DNA of 23,012 bases, from the IMG/VR virus record IMGVR_UViG_3300031656_000040, positions 1 through 23,012 of that record; one strand, written 5' to 3'. The notes under the pieces were generated by a model, which saw only the letters and a program-made list of their open reading frames with translations, searched no databases and had not been told where the DNA came from. Made by a program: the position numbers and the translations under genes. Shown one piece after another: positions 1-7,098 of this stretch. How positions within the stretch are numbered: position 1 is the stretch's first letter; every line of letters begins with the position of its first letter. This DNA is from a virus.

Positions 1-492
1 TTTAACTTCCCAATCATTTGATGTTGCTGTTGCAAATAATACCATATCTACACCCGATAATGTTACCGAAAGTGTTAATGGTGTTGTGTTTCCTAAATCG
101 GAAGTCGATGTTTCGGTATATTCAACCTTATTACCATCATGCACTGCTGTTACAGTACCAGCTCGTAAGTTTGTTCCCTTTTTTACTACAAAATCAAAAA
201 ATGCGGCTGATACTGTTCTGTAATCTACTGCATTTACAAACTCAGTTCCAATATCAACGTTAGTGTTAGATATTACGACCGGGATAGCTTCTAATTTTGC
301 TTTTAAAGCAGTTGTAAAGTTTTTTTGTGTTAATCCACCATCTCCAACCGAATAGGTTGTGTTGGTATCGGTAATCCCAGTCAACTTAGAACCATCACCT
401 TCGAATGTGTCGGCAATCACTTGGTCTTTTACGATTAATGAATTTAATTCTGCATCACTATTAGTTGTGATGACTTTTTTCCAATTTGGCAT
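1..492 (-). CDS. Fibre-type structural protein, N-terminal part (cut by left edge)
   Basis: An open frame runs from ATG at 492 to the window edge without a stop (about 164 codons visible). AGGA lies 8-11 bases before the ATG. The protein begins MPNWKKVITTNSDAELNSL and then has FEGDGSKLTGITDTNTT. The same two blocks (M[AP]NWKKVI, then GDGSxLTG) open the gene at 858-2366, so the two are paralogues. The rest is Ser/Thr/Val-rich and beta-like, with no catalytic motif. From memory, this opening recurs in structural or fibre proteins of uncultured marine phages. A virion surface or tail-fibre role is inferred from that style and from the neighbouring genes. It is separated from the upstream gene by a terminator and its own ATATTTATA box, so it probably starts a new transcript. 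Confidence 0.8.
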   Translation of the reverse strand, partial: MPNWKKVITTNSDAELNSLIVKDQVIADTFEGDGSKLTGITDTNTTYSVGDGGLTQKNFTTALKAKLEAIPVVISNTNVDIGTEFVNAVDYRTVSAAFFDFVVKKGTNLRAGTVTAVHDGNKVEYTETSTSDLGNTTPLTLSVTLSGVDMVLFATATSNDWEVK

Positions 493-574
493 ATATTCGT
501 TCCTTTATTGCGGTTGGTTACTAGATTTTAAAAGCCCACTCCCCTATAATAGGGCCAACATAAAGCTGTTCTCA

Positions 575-582
575 TATAAATA
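575..582 (-). promoter_or_regulatory. ATATTTATA box (candidate late promoter), 82 nt before the start at 492
   Basis: The printed strand reads TATAAATA; the sense strand of the genes reads ATATTTATA. It lies just downstream of the terminator at 605-633 and upstream of the gene at 1-492. The box sits inside an inverted repeat, CTCATAT-AA-ATATGAG (571-586). It is one of ten perfect copies in this window, all in gaps or at gene ends and all in this orientation. Promoter function is inferred from position only. Confidence 0.5.
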
Positions 583-604
583 TGAGATATTTCAGTATTA
601 AACT

Positions 605-633
605 AAAAAACCCCCACATTACTGTGGAGGTTT
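605..633 (-). terminator. Intrinsic terminator after the 642-851 gene
   Basis: On the minus strand AAACCTCCACA, loop GTAA, then TGTGGGGGTTT form an 11-bp stem with one mismatch, followed at once by a T run (605-610 on the printed strand are all A). It starts 9 bases after the stop codon at 642. This is a textbook Rho-independent terminator for transcripts coming from the structural genes upstream. Confidence 0.87.
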
Positions 634-641
634 CTTTTAAT

Positions 642-851
642 TTACTTTGTCATTAAGTACGTTTGTAGTTTAACTGCGGTTTCATATACTAACTGAACAT
701 CCCGTCCCTCAAATTTTGAGTTGGCAATTGTTTTCAATAGGAATTCAACCTCAACCTTTGATAGTTCTAAACTTTCAGTCGGATTAACAACGGCATTTTT
801 CTTTAAATTACTTAGTGTACTCATAACTTTATTTATTATTGTTTTAAACAT
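642..851 (-). CDS. Small conserved-looking protein of unknown function (69 aa)
   Basis: The stop of the upstream gene (858-860) is 6 bases before this ATG, so the two are almost certainly co-transcribed. A TGGA directly precedes the ATG at 851. A second in-frame ATG at 824 would give 60 residues and cannot be excluded. The protein is mostly helical and charged, with a core ESLELSKVEVEFLLKTIAN and then FEGRDVQLVYETAVKLQ. I see no membrane segment, metal-binding cluster or nucleotide-binding motif. I recall similar short proteins beside structural genes in marine phage genomes but know no function. A strong terminator follows the gene. Confidence 0.7.
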   Translation of the reverse strand: MFKTIINKVMSTLSNLKKNAVVNPTESLELSKVEVEFLLKTIANSKFEGRDVQLVYETAVKLQTYLMTK

Positions 852-857
852 TCCATT

Positions 858-2366
858 TTAGCTATAGATAAAAATATCTTCACCTTTAATTTTTATTGAA
901 CCACGTTCATTAATTACAGATTGAGATGCATCTTCATCAAATACTCTAGGAATAAATGAAGTTGGTGCAACTGAGGTAGCGTTAAATGCTACACCCGTAG
1001 TTGACCAAGCTGGTCGTGTCGTTGCTGAGTCATATACAAATGCTTCACCTGAACCATCTTTGTTGTTTTGGAATATAATACCGGCATCAACTGTCGTTTC
1101 AGAACCGGATGCTAATAAGATAAACTTATCTTCAATATTTAAATTAGCTGTATGAAGAGTTGTTGTTGTTCCTTGTACATCTAAGTTACCAGTTAACGTT
1201 AAGTTATTATGAGTAACATTCGAATTAGTTTTTACATTTTGGTTTGAACCACCTAAGTAACCCCATTGTGTTGATGATATAGTAGAAGTACCAATGTTAG
1301 CTAACTGATTTACCTCAGCCTTAGTAATTGCTACATTTTGTAATTTTGTTACTGTGTTTGTTGAACCCAATCCAGTAACATCACCACCTAAAGAAGGATT
1401 TTGTGTTGCTACTACGAAATCGATAGTATGAGTTGCATCATCATATGTTACGTTAATACCAGTTTCGGTATTATTATCCAACATCTCACCAACGAAGTCC
1501 TTAACCTTATTGCCTGATAATTGTGTATTGGTATTTGTGTTTGTATCAGTTGAAGATATTACACCACCAGCTGAAATAGAAACATTAGCGCCTGCTGTAA
1601 ATTTACCTCTTACATCAGATGTTGATAAGTGTGTATCTTGTGTTGTTATAGTTTCAGATGAACCATCACCTTTATACAAACTAACCGATTTTCCACTAAC
1701 TCTAAGCGCATCAGTAGCATGTAATGCACCAACTTCAGTAGCATGTACAACTGAAACAGGTAGGATATATTCATCTCTCCATGTATTCGTATCGGTATTC
1801 GTATCAATTGAAGATATTACACCACCAGCTGAAATAGAAACATTAGTTCCTGCTGTAAATTTACCTCTTACATCAGATGTTGATAATTGTGTATCAGCAG
1901 TTCCAGCAATTGCTCCACCTACTATTGTAATGTTTGCTCCTGCTGTAAATTTACCTCTTACATCAGCCGTTGTTAAGTGTGTGTTATTATCAGGTACAGT
2001 TACACTTCCACCATTTGTTAATGATATAGTATGCCCAACTATTGATAAATCTTGCGTATCAGCAGTTCCAGCTATCGTACCATCTGCTGCGATTGTAATG
2101 TTTGCTCCGGCTGTAAGTGCTGCAACAACATTTTGAGTATCTGTTATATCAGCGTCAGCTTCTATATCACCTAATTTGGTGTTATCAAGAGCTGTAAAAC
2201 TAACCTCTGAAAACTGCCCATCTTGTACATTATAAGTTGGATGTATAAGTCCAGTCAATGCAGAACCATCACCTTTGAATGCTGATGCGGTAACTGCGTT
2301 TGTTACATCTATATTTAGTAATTCAGCCTCTGCTCCGGCTACAATTACCTTTTTCCAATTTGCCAT
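858..2366 (-). CDS. Repetitive fibre-type structural protein with NWKKVI opening
   Basis: The start is placed at 2366 (MANWKKVIVAGAEAELL), not at the upstream in-frame ATG at 2432, because GGGAA lies 8-12 bases before it and the longer form would overlap the preceding gene. The product is about 502 residues. After the shared opening and FKGDGSALTGL comes a run of degenerate beta-type repeats built on the unit [ST]xDVRGKFTAGxNxxI, present about three times and partly as an 87-bp DNA repeat. The C-terminal third has a block reading NLTLTGNLDVQGTTTTLHTA then DKFILLASGSE, which I associate with T4-type marine phage fibre and structural proteins. No enzyme motif is seen. The end, GEDIFIYS, resembles the end of the next gene upstream (GSNLFIYL). 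A virion or adhesin role is inferred. The first gene in the window (1-492) is a paralogue. Confidence 0.82.
   Translation of the reverse strand: MANWKKVIVAGAEAELLNIDVTNAVTASAFKGDGSALTGLIHPTYNVQDGQFSEVSFTALDNTKLGDIEADADITDTQNVVAALTAGANITIAADGTIAGTADTQDLSIVGHTISLTNGGSVTVPDNNTHLTTADVRGKFTAGANITIVGGAIAGTADTQLSTSDVRGKFTAGTNVSISAGGVISSIDTNTDTNTWRDEYILPVSVVHATEVGALHATDALRVSGKSVSLYKGDGSSETITTQDTHLSTSDVRGKFTAGANVSISAGGVISSTDTNTNTNTQLSGNKVKDFVGEMLDNNTETGINVTYDDATHTIDFVVATQNPSLGGDVTGLGSTNTVTKLQNVAITKAEVNQLANIGTSTISSTQWGYLGGSNQNVKTNSNVTHNNLTLTGNLDVQGTTTTLHTANLNIEDKFILLASGSETTVDAGIIFQNNKDGSGEAFVYDSATTRPAWSTTGVAFNATSVAPTSFIPRVFDEDASQSVINERGSIKIKGEDIFIYS
1551..1895. repeat. Two 87-bp direct repeats inside the fibre gene, plus a degenerate third
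   Basis: Positions 1551-1637 and 1809-1895 are near-identical, with a few differences such as TAGCGCC versus TAGTTCC. They encode the TSDVRGKFTAG-N-VSISAGGVISS unit. A third, shorter relative (CCTGCTGTAAATTTACCTCT onward) lies at about 1938-1986. Repeats of this kind favour unit gain and loss by recombination. Confidence 0.85.
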
Positions 2367-2403
2367 AATAAATTCCCTTTTGTTTTTTGTTTTTTGTTTG
2401 TTA

Positions 2404-2796
2404 CTATAAATATATAAATAAATTACTTCCACTAACAGACAGTGCGCCCGATGTTCCGCTTGGTAATGTTACTGTATCACTTAGTATTAATGTTCCCTCT
2501 GAATTGATGGATATTTTATCCACCCCATCAACTTTAATTAGAAATACATCCGATTTGTTTTCTTTTGTGTTTTCTATTACAGTAGCCGAAGATAACATTG
2601 TACCTGTTAAATTAATAGAACCTGTTATTTGTGCATCTGTGGTTACTATACTCTGTAACGATTCTGAACCATTATTCTTTTTAAAGAATAATTTCCCATC
2701 AAATGTATTAATTGCAAGTTCACCTAATGTTAATTCGGATACACCTGGAATTCTAGCTCCTACTCTACTATTTTTTATTTTTATTTGCCCAGCCAT
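2404..2796 (-). CDS. Small fibre-type structural protein (130 aa)
   Basis: The protein begins MAGQIKIKNSRVGARIPG and then has LTLGELAINTFDGKLFFKK. The GELAINT-DGKL-F-K stretch is a recurring N-terminal motif in phage fibre and tropism-type proteins. The remainder (IVTTDAQITGSINLTGTML, DKISINSEGTLILSDTVTL) is low-complexity beta-type sequence, ending GALSVSGSNLFIYL. The start lies 12 bases after the stop of the gene at 2809, so both sit on one transcript. No catalytic residues are seen. It may be a separate subunit or a cap domain of the same fibre as its two neighbours; which of these cannot be told from sequence. Confidence 0.78.
   Translation of the reverse strand: MAGQIKIKNSRVGARIPGVSELTLGELAINTFDGKLFFKKNNGSESLQSIVTTDAQITGSINLTGTMLSSATVIENTKENKSDVFLIKVDGVDKISINSEGTLILSDTVTLPSGTSGALSVSGSNLFIYL
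2405..2420 (-). promoter_or_regulatory. Double ATATTTATA box at the end of the 2404-2796 gene
   Basis: Two adjacent copies of printed-strand TATAAATA (2405-2412 and 2413-2420) overlap the last codons of the upstream gene, so the same bases encode the end FIYL-stop. The nearer copy is 38 bases before the ATG at 2366. The leader that follows is very A-rich. Promoter function is inferred. Confidence 0.5.
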
Positions 2797-2808
2797 TAAT
2801 TATCCGTT

Positions 2809-3441
2809 TTAAAAGTTACCACCATCGATGGTAACGAAGTTTATTGAACCCGAAATTGATAGTGAACCTGTTATTTGATGCGTATCTGTTATGTCATCGC
2901 CAAATACAGTCGAACCACTACTGAATGAGGTAGTCATATGTGTTACTGATGAGCTTATTATGTATGTGTTTGCCGTTATACTATCAACTACTAAATTAGA
3001 ACCTACTAAGTTAGCGATTGATTGAGCTGAGCTACTCACTATACCACCCGGCACGTTTAGTATCTGCTTCCATATAAGTGGTACTGCTTCTCCAGCTTTA
3101 CCAAATCCCTGCTTTGCCAAAGATGCTGACATATAAGTATCATCAACTACTAACTGAATCTGAGCTGAACCACTTACTAACCCATCACCTTCCTCATTAC
3201 CATACCGTATATCAAAATCAGTATGGAGTTGAGTGGATGATGATATCACACTTTCTGCATCAAGTCGAGTCTTTACATTTTTTGTAAATAAATCTCTGAA
3301 TGCTGAGTTAGCTCTTATTGAGTTTTCATCAAAATTAGTTATTGTTTTGGGTAAGTTTGACAGCGTAAAGTAATCAATATTCTTTAATTGACTCCCATCC
3401 CCCTCATACGAACCACTAAATGTGCCGTTATAGTCTGCCAC
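2809..3441 (-). CDS. Fibre-type protein with SSSAQ-like repeats (GTG start)
   Basis: The start is GTG at 3441, chosen because GGAG lies about 9 bases upstream and the nearby ATG at 3447 opens a frame that stops within seven codons. The product is 210 residues. It begins with a GDGS motif (FSGSYEGDGSQLKNID) like the paralogous fibre genes downstream. It then has several [IL]VS[SG]S[AT]Q elements (VISSSTQLHTD, LVSGSAQIQLV, GIVSSSAQSIA), and ends with beta-type GSTVFGDDITDTHQITGSLSISGSINFV. I recall repeated SSSAQ elements in structural proteins of marine phages. A surface-fibre role is inferred; no enzyme motif is visible. It has its own ATATTTATA box 32 bases upstream and begins the fibre operon after phoH. 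Confidence 0.78.
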   Translation of the reverse strand: MADYNGTFSGSYEGDGSQLKNIDYFTLSNLPKTITNFDENSIRANSAFRDLFTKNVKTRLDAESVISSSTQLHTDFDIRYGNEEGDGLVSGSAQIQLVVDDTYMSASLAKQGFGKAGEAVPLIWKQILNVPGGIVSSSAQSIANLVGSNLVVDSITANTYIISSSVTHMTTSFSSGSTVFGDDITDTHQITGSLSISGSINFVTIDGGNF

Positions 3442-3473
3442 TATACATCTCCAAGTTTATTTTCTATTCTAAG

Positions 3474-3481
3474 TATAAATA
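3474..3481 (-). promoter_or_regulatory. ATATTTATA box, 32 nt before the GTG at 3441
   Basis: Perfect printed-strand TATAAATA in the 59-base gap between phoH and the first fibre gene. Same word and orientation as the other boxes. Confidence 0.5.
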
Positions 3482-3500
3482 TGTTGAATATCATCTTTCG

Positions 3501-4160
3501 TTAATATTCAGTTAACAATTTTAATATTTCATCTAACGATTCATGTCTATGGTTATCTTTTAATACAACATCATACACCCACTTAGAACCCTTTAATTTT
3601 GGAACTTCATGTATCGCCGAATCATTTTTTGATTTTAAATCACATTGATGTGGGTCACCACATAATATCATAGTAGAACCCTTACCAACTCTACCTAATA
3701 CCATACGAAGTTGCTGTTTAGTTAGATTTTGGAACTCATCTACTATAACTATGGAGTTTTCGAAAGTTCTACCCCTAAAATGAGATAATGATACTAATTC
3801 AATTTGCTCATCTACCATCATCTTATCTAATATAGCTGGTTTGTTATAAACCTTCCTCATATTTGATTTGATTGGAACTAACCAAGGTTCCATTTTCTCT
3901 TCTAACGAACCTGGAAGAAATCCATTATCCTCACTTGAAACTGTGGGTCTAGTAATTACTATTTTGTTTACAGTTCGTTTAAAAAACATATCTAGTCCAA
4001 TTTGACAAGCTAAAAGAGTTTTACCACTCCCAGCTTTTCCTATTACGAAACTAAATGGATGGGCGAGAATTTCTGCTTTTGAAAGCTTCTGCTCATCTGA
4101 TAAACTTACTGTGAATTTGACTGTTCCCTTCGGTACTTTCTTCAATCTGTTCTCTATCAT
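3501..4160 (-). CDS. phoH: PhoH-like P-loop ATPase
   Basis: The 219-residue protein has the full PhoH core. The Walker A motif GKAGSGKT is at 41-48, the VITRPTV strand at 68-74, SHFRGRTF at 126-133, and Walker B IVIVDEFQN at 137-145. The GDPHQ sensor motif is at 168-172. The length matches the compact single-domain PhoH versions common in T4-type phages. The family is an RNA/DNA-associated ATPase related to superfamily 1 helicases. Its role in phage is unsettled; phosphate or RNA metabolism has been proposed. AGGA lies upstream of the ATG. It is transcribed alone between the capsid terminator (4241-4268) with the box at 4190, and the box at 3474, so it may be expressed independently of the head genes. 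Confidence 0.95.
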   Translation of the reverse strand: MIENRLKKVPKGTVKFTVSLSDEQKLSKAEILAHPFSFVIGKAGSGKTLLACQIGLDMFFKRTVNKIVITRPTVSSEDNGFLPGSLEEKMEPWLVPIKSNMRKVYNKPAILDKMMVDEQIELVSLSHFRGRTFENSIVIVDEFQNLTKQQLRMVLGRVGKGSTMILCGDPHQCDLKSKNDSAIHEVPKLKGSKWVYDVVLKDNHRHESLDEILKLLTEY

Positions 4161-4189
4161 ATATAAATCCTATCTTAAATAACCTTTAG

Positions 4190-4197
4190 TATAAATA
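4190..4197 (-). promoter_or_regulatory. ATATTTATA box, 29 nt before phoH
   Basis: Perfect printed-strand TATAAATA, placed between the capsid-gene terminator and the phoH start: the terminator, box, gene order seen at other boundaries. Confidence 0.52.
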
Positions 4198-4240
4198 TTA
4201 AATTCAAAAGTATTACAATAGAAAAATACAATAAAGCACA

Positions 4241-4268
4241 AAAAAAGGGCCTACCGAAGTAAGCCCTT
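4241..4268 (-). terminator. Intrinsic terminator with UUCG loop after the capsid gene
   Basis: The minus strand reads AAGGGCTTAC-TTCG-GTAGGCCCTT followed by more T. This is a 10-bp stem with one G-U pair, closed by C(UUCG)G, an exceptionally stable tetraloop, with a U tract of about eight. It lies 27 bases after the capsid stop codon, which suits the end of the most highly expressed late gene. Confidence 0.93.
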
Positions 4269-4272
4269 AATT

Positions 4273-4307
4273 TAATTATTGAATTTTAATTCTAATTATT
4301 GAATTTT
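4273..4307. repeat. 15-bp tandem duplication over the capsid stop codon
   Basis: TAATTATTGAATTTT occurs at 4273-4287 and again at 4293-4307 (period 20). The second copy contains the codons for the last residues and the stop of the capsid gene; the first lies in the 3' untranslated stretch. It looks like a small duplication of the gene end. Confidence 0.8.
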
Positions 4308-5930
4308 GTTCAATGCATCTACATAAACTTTACCGTAGAATTCACCTCTTAACATCTGCTTCGCGTAACGTGTCATAACACCTTTACGAGGAGTGAAGTT
4401 TTTAGGGTCATATACTAAAGGAGTCATAATTAATGGAATATATGGTGCATAAACTGCTCCAGTCTCAAGGAATTGATTTCCTCTGTAACCCATTAAGATT
4501 ACGTTCTCTTTCATATAAGGATTCTTATATACAGTAAATCTGCTATTCAAAGCACCAATCTTCTGTACACCAAATGCGAATTGTGCATCACCGTTATCTG
4601 CTGAACTAGCATATCCTGGGATAGATTCGATTATTGTTGCAACATCCGGAGATACTACGATGAAATTTGCTCCACCTCTAAGTGTTTTAGAGTGAATCTT
4701 ATTAGATACACCAGCAATAACTGTTCCTAAAGTCTGGAACCATTGTCCCTGATTGTAAGAAGATGCTTGTGCTGCTGTTGTAGAATAATCTGCAAAACCA
4801 GTACCATTCCATTCTCTACCAACTTGCGTTGACCAGTGACCAGTAGTCTTAGCTTCAGAAATTAACATATCTAAGATTTCAAAATCAATCTCTTGTGAGA
4901 TGTATTCTGATAACATTGAAGTTAATTCAGCTTCTGCATCAATACTATGGTAAGCGTTTAAATCTTGTGCGAATTCAGGAGTCCATTGTGCTTTTAACTT
5001 TCTAGTCTTAGCTACGATAGGTTCTGATTTCATCTCAACATTCAATTCTGGGATATCAGAATCAGTTTCAGGGTTATTTGATAAACCTGTTGCTTCAAAA
5101 TCACCACGAGATGAATCTGTTGGTTGTTTGTGATACTTAACTCTAGTAGTAGTTAATCCAGCTGATTTTACAACAAATACAACATCCGTTCCAACTACTT
5201 TCGTAAATTGTGGAAATTGGTCAACAATTGCAGCGTCATTTAATCTGAATGCTCTAACACCTTTAGTATCTAAACCTGGCATAGAAGCCATTGGTACTAT
5301 TACTGTAAATACAGTTGGAGTATCTAATGATAACTCAGTATTATAAGATGCACTAAATGCAGAATCATAATTGTGTGCACTTGCACCTGCTGCTGAACCT
5401 GTAGTAAATACATTTGTTCCAGCTGCTGCTCCATACGCTTGTTCTACTGTTGCAGTATCATTGATTGTATAACCAAATCTTCCTGCACCATATAATCCAC
5501 CTGATGCATCTGCTGTAGTATCGGTAACACCGAATACAGAATCAGCTTGTGAATCTTTACCTGAACCAGTTGCGAAACCAGGCTGACCTGTTCCATATTT
5601 GAAATCCAAATAGAATACTAAACCTGATGGTAAGTTCATTGGTTGAACTGATACAAATTCTTTTGCTACGATTTCTGAAAAGATTCTTCTTACTAATGGA
5701 AGAGCTACACCCGCCCATTCTTCAGAATTAGAACCACCAGTAGATGATGCTTCTTTTACTAATTGTCTTGCTTGGTTTTCTAAAAGGGTTGCAACACCTG
5801 CTCTTTCAACATCGTTGCTAATTCCTTCTAAAAGTCCAGTCTTTTCCCATTTACCAGCTAAAGCTCTTGTCGCTTCAGATAATCTAGCGGTATGGGAAGT
5901 ACCTTCACTAAGGATATTTTTTAAATTCAT
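4296..5930 (-). CDS. 23: Major capsid protein, T4 gp23 family
   Basis: The 544-residue protein has the diagnostic gp23 stretch LPLVRRIFSEIVAKEFVSVQ followed by PMNLPSGLVFYLDFKYG at about 77-114. This corresponds to the MVRRAIPNLIA and VQPMNSPTG regions of T4 gp23. It forms the hexameric lattice of the head. The first 60 residues look like a removable prosequence. The ILSE|G at residue 9 and LVKE|A at residue 60 fit the gp21 cleavage pattern, and LVKE|A sits where T4 gp23 is cut (FLTE|A after residue 65). A CGGAG Shine-Dalgarno lies 7-11 bases before the ATG. It follows the core protein by 19 bases with no box between, so both share the transcript starting near 7011. A strong terminator ends it. 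Confidence 0.97.
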   Translation of the reverse strand: MNLKNILSEGTSHTARLSEATRALAGKWEKTGLLEGISNDVERAGVATLLENQARQLVKEASSTGGSNSEEWAGVALPLVRRIFSEIVAKEFVSVQPMNLPSGLVFYLDFKYGTGQPGFATGSGKDSQADSVFGVTDTTADASGGLYGAGRFGYTINDTATVEQAYGAAAGTNVFTTGSAAGASAHNYDSAFSASYNTELSLDTPTVFTVIVPMASMPGLDTKGVRAFRLNDAAIVDQFPQFTKVVGTDVVFVVKSAGLTTTRVKYHKQPTDSSRGDFEATGLSNNPETDSDIPELNVEMKSEPIVAKTRKLKAQWTPEFAQDLNAYHSIDAEAELTSMLSEYISQEIDFEILDMLISEAKTTGHWSTQVGREWNGTGFADYSTTAAQASSYNQGQWFQTLGTVIAGVSNKIHSKTLRGGANFIVVSPDVATIIESIPGYASSADNGDAQFAFGVQKIGALNSRFTVYKNPYMKENVILMGYRGNQFLETGAVYAPYIPLIMTPLVYDPKNFTPRKGVMTRYAKQMLRGEFYGKVYVDALNKIQ

Positions 5931-5949
5931 TTTATTTCTCCGTTTATTT

Positions 5950-6948
5950 TTATTTTAAACCGGCAAGCTTTTTCCAGCGAGCGGCCATTTCATTTCCTTC
6001 AGAAATTATTTTCTTTGGGGCAGAACTCTTAGTTGCTTTTGAAGCATAACCTTCTCTAACAACTACTTTCTTTTTCTTAGCTACGTTAAGATTCTCAGCT
6101 AATGTTGAAAATACTAACTTAACTTCTCTTACTGATGATGTTCTATCAAAGTTTTCAAGAACTTTTACTTTTTGATTTTCATTTAAATCAAATGTTCTGA
6201 ATAATTTGTTAGTATAAAGAAGTTTTGCATTCAATAGATTAACTTCGTTGATAGTTTTTTGTAAACTTTCAATTGTTTTATAAGCTTCTTCTAAATCTGC
6301 AGATGTATCTTCTTCATCTTCTAATTCTTCATCTTCTGTGATTTCTTCTTCATCTGATGCATCTTCCATTTCTTTCAATGTTCTGATAACTTCATCCAAA
6401 TCGATTTCTTCTTCAGAATCTAATTCTTCATCTTCGGTAATTTCTTCTTCTTCAGAATCTAATTCCTCATCTTCAGTCATTTCTTCTTCTTCTTCAGAAT
6501 TCATTTCATCTTCTAGTTCTTTAATGATAGATTCTAAATCTAACTCATCTTCTTCACCGTCTAATTCGATTTCTTCTTCTTCTTCAGTTTCTTCTTCTTC
6601 TGATTCGATTTCTTCTTCTTCAGAATCCATGTCCATTTCTTCTTCTTCAGAGTCCATATCCATTTCTTCTTCTTCAGATTCATCTTCCAATTCATCTTCT
6701 TCTAATTCATCTTCTGAATCAATATCCAATTCCATTTCATCTTCTTCTAATTCAATTTCTGAATCAGTGTCTAATTCCATTTCATCTTCTAAATCTTCAT
6801 CAGCTTCTTCAGCCAACTTTGCAGATATCATAGATTGAAGTTGAGGTGTAAATGCCTCTTCTAACGCTAATTTAGCGTTTGCTAGTGCTGTTTCTTTGAC
6901 AGCTTTTGCATCAGCAATTGCTTCTGATAACAAGTCTTTTCTTGCCAT
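5950..6948 (-). CDS. 22: Acidic prohead core (scaffold) protein, T4 gp22-like
   Basis: Identified by position just before gp23, N-terminal helix, coiled-coil C-terminal half and the end AARWKKLAGLK. Residues 1-46 (MARKDLLSEAIADAKAVKE...) are helical with a gp21-type site LLSE|A at 9. Residues 47-222 are an extreme Glu/Asp tract in which more than half the residues are acidic, partly built of tandem units. Residues 223-290 form a coiled coil (EAYKTIESLQKTINEVNLLN, then KLVFSTLAENL), and 291-332 are basic with a second candidate site IISE|G at 317. Core proteins of this family shape the prohead and are destroyed by the gp21 protease before DNA packaging. The protein is longer than T4 gp22 because of the acidic tract. 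AGGAG precedes the ATG. Confidence 0.88.
   Translation of the reverse strand: MARKDLLSEAIADAKAVKETALANAKLALEEAFTPQLQSMISAKLAEEADEDLEDEMELDTDSEIELEEDEMELDIDSEDELEEDELEDESEEEEMDMDSEEEEMDMDSEEEEIESEEEETEEEEEIELDGEEDELDLESIIKELEDEMNSEEEEEMTEDEELDSEEEEITEDEELDSEEEIDLDEVIRTLKEMEDASDEEEITEDEELEDEEDTSADLEEAYKTIESLQKTINEVNLLNAKLLYTNKLFRTFDLNENQKVKVLENFDRTSSVREVKLVFSTLAENLNVAKKKKVVVREGYASKATKSSAPKKIISEGNEMAARWKKLAGLK
6608..6688. repeat. Three tandem 27-bp units in the acidic tract of the core gene
   Basis: Units start at 6608, 6635 and 6662, each beginning ATTTCTTCTTCTTCAGA on the printed strand. They encode MDMDSEEEE-type nonapeptides. The third unit diverges at its end. A separate cluster of ITEDEELDSEEE units lies at about 6335-6480. 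Confidence 0.8.
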
Positions 6949-7010
6949 TGTAATTCTCCTAAATTTGTTTTACGGAAATAAGATTATTATAAATCTTAAT
7001 AGAGTAGTGT

Positions 7011-7018
7011 TATAAATA
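7011..7018 (-). promoter_or_regulatory. ATATTTATA box, 62 nt before the core protein gene
   Basis: Perfect printed-strand TATAAATA, four bases downstream (in sense) of the hairpin at 7023-7042. Its leader carries a small 7-bp hairpin (about 6979-6998). This box would drive the core and capsid genes. Confidence 0.52.
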
Positions 7019-7022
7019 TATA

Positions 7023-7042
7023 ACCGTCTATTGGGAGACGGT
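7023..7042 (-). terminator. Possible terminator hairpin between bS21 and core genes
   Basis: Minus strand ACCGTCT-CCCAAT-AGACGGT is a perfect 7-bp stem, but it is followed by TATATATTTATA rather than a clean T run. It abuts the ATATTTATA box, so it may end readthrough from the S21 gene or act as an upstream promoter element. A weaker 6-bp hairpin (AAACAC...GTGTTT, 7078-7097) sits right after the S21 stop codon. Confidence 0.5.
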
Positions 7043-7098
7043 ATCTTGATTTACAATAAATAGTGTATCAATAATGAAAACACTAAGAACTGTGTTTA

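Noticed and set aside
1510-2136. Plus-strand 208-residue frame opposite the fibre gene
   Set aside because: Antisense of a repetitive gene with biased codons; no ribosome site, and its repeats mirror the fibre repeats.
6338-6838. Long plus-strand frame coding for a Ser-rich protein
   Set aside because: It is the exact antisense of the Glu/Asp tract of the core protein (GAA/GAT codons read backward as TTC/ATC and shifted to TCT/TCA), with no ribosome site.
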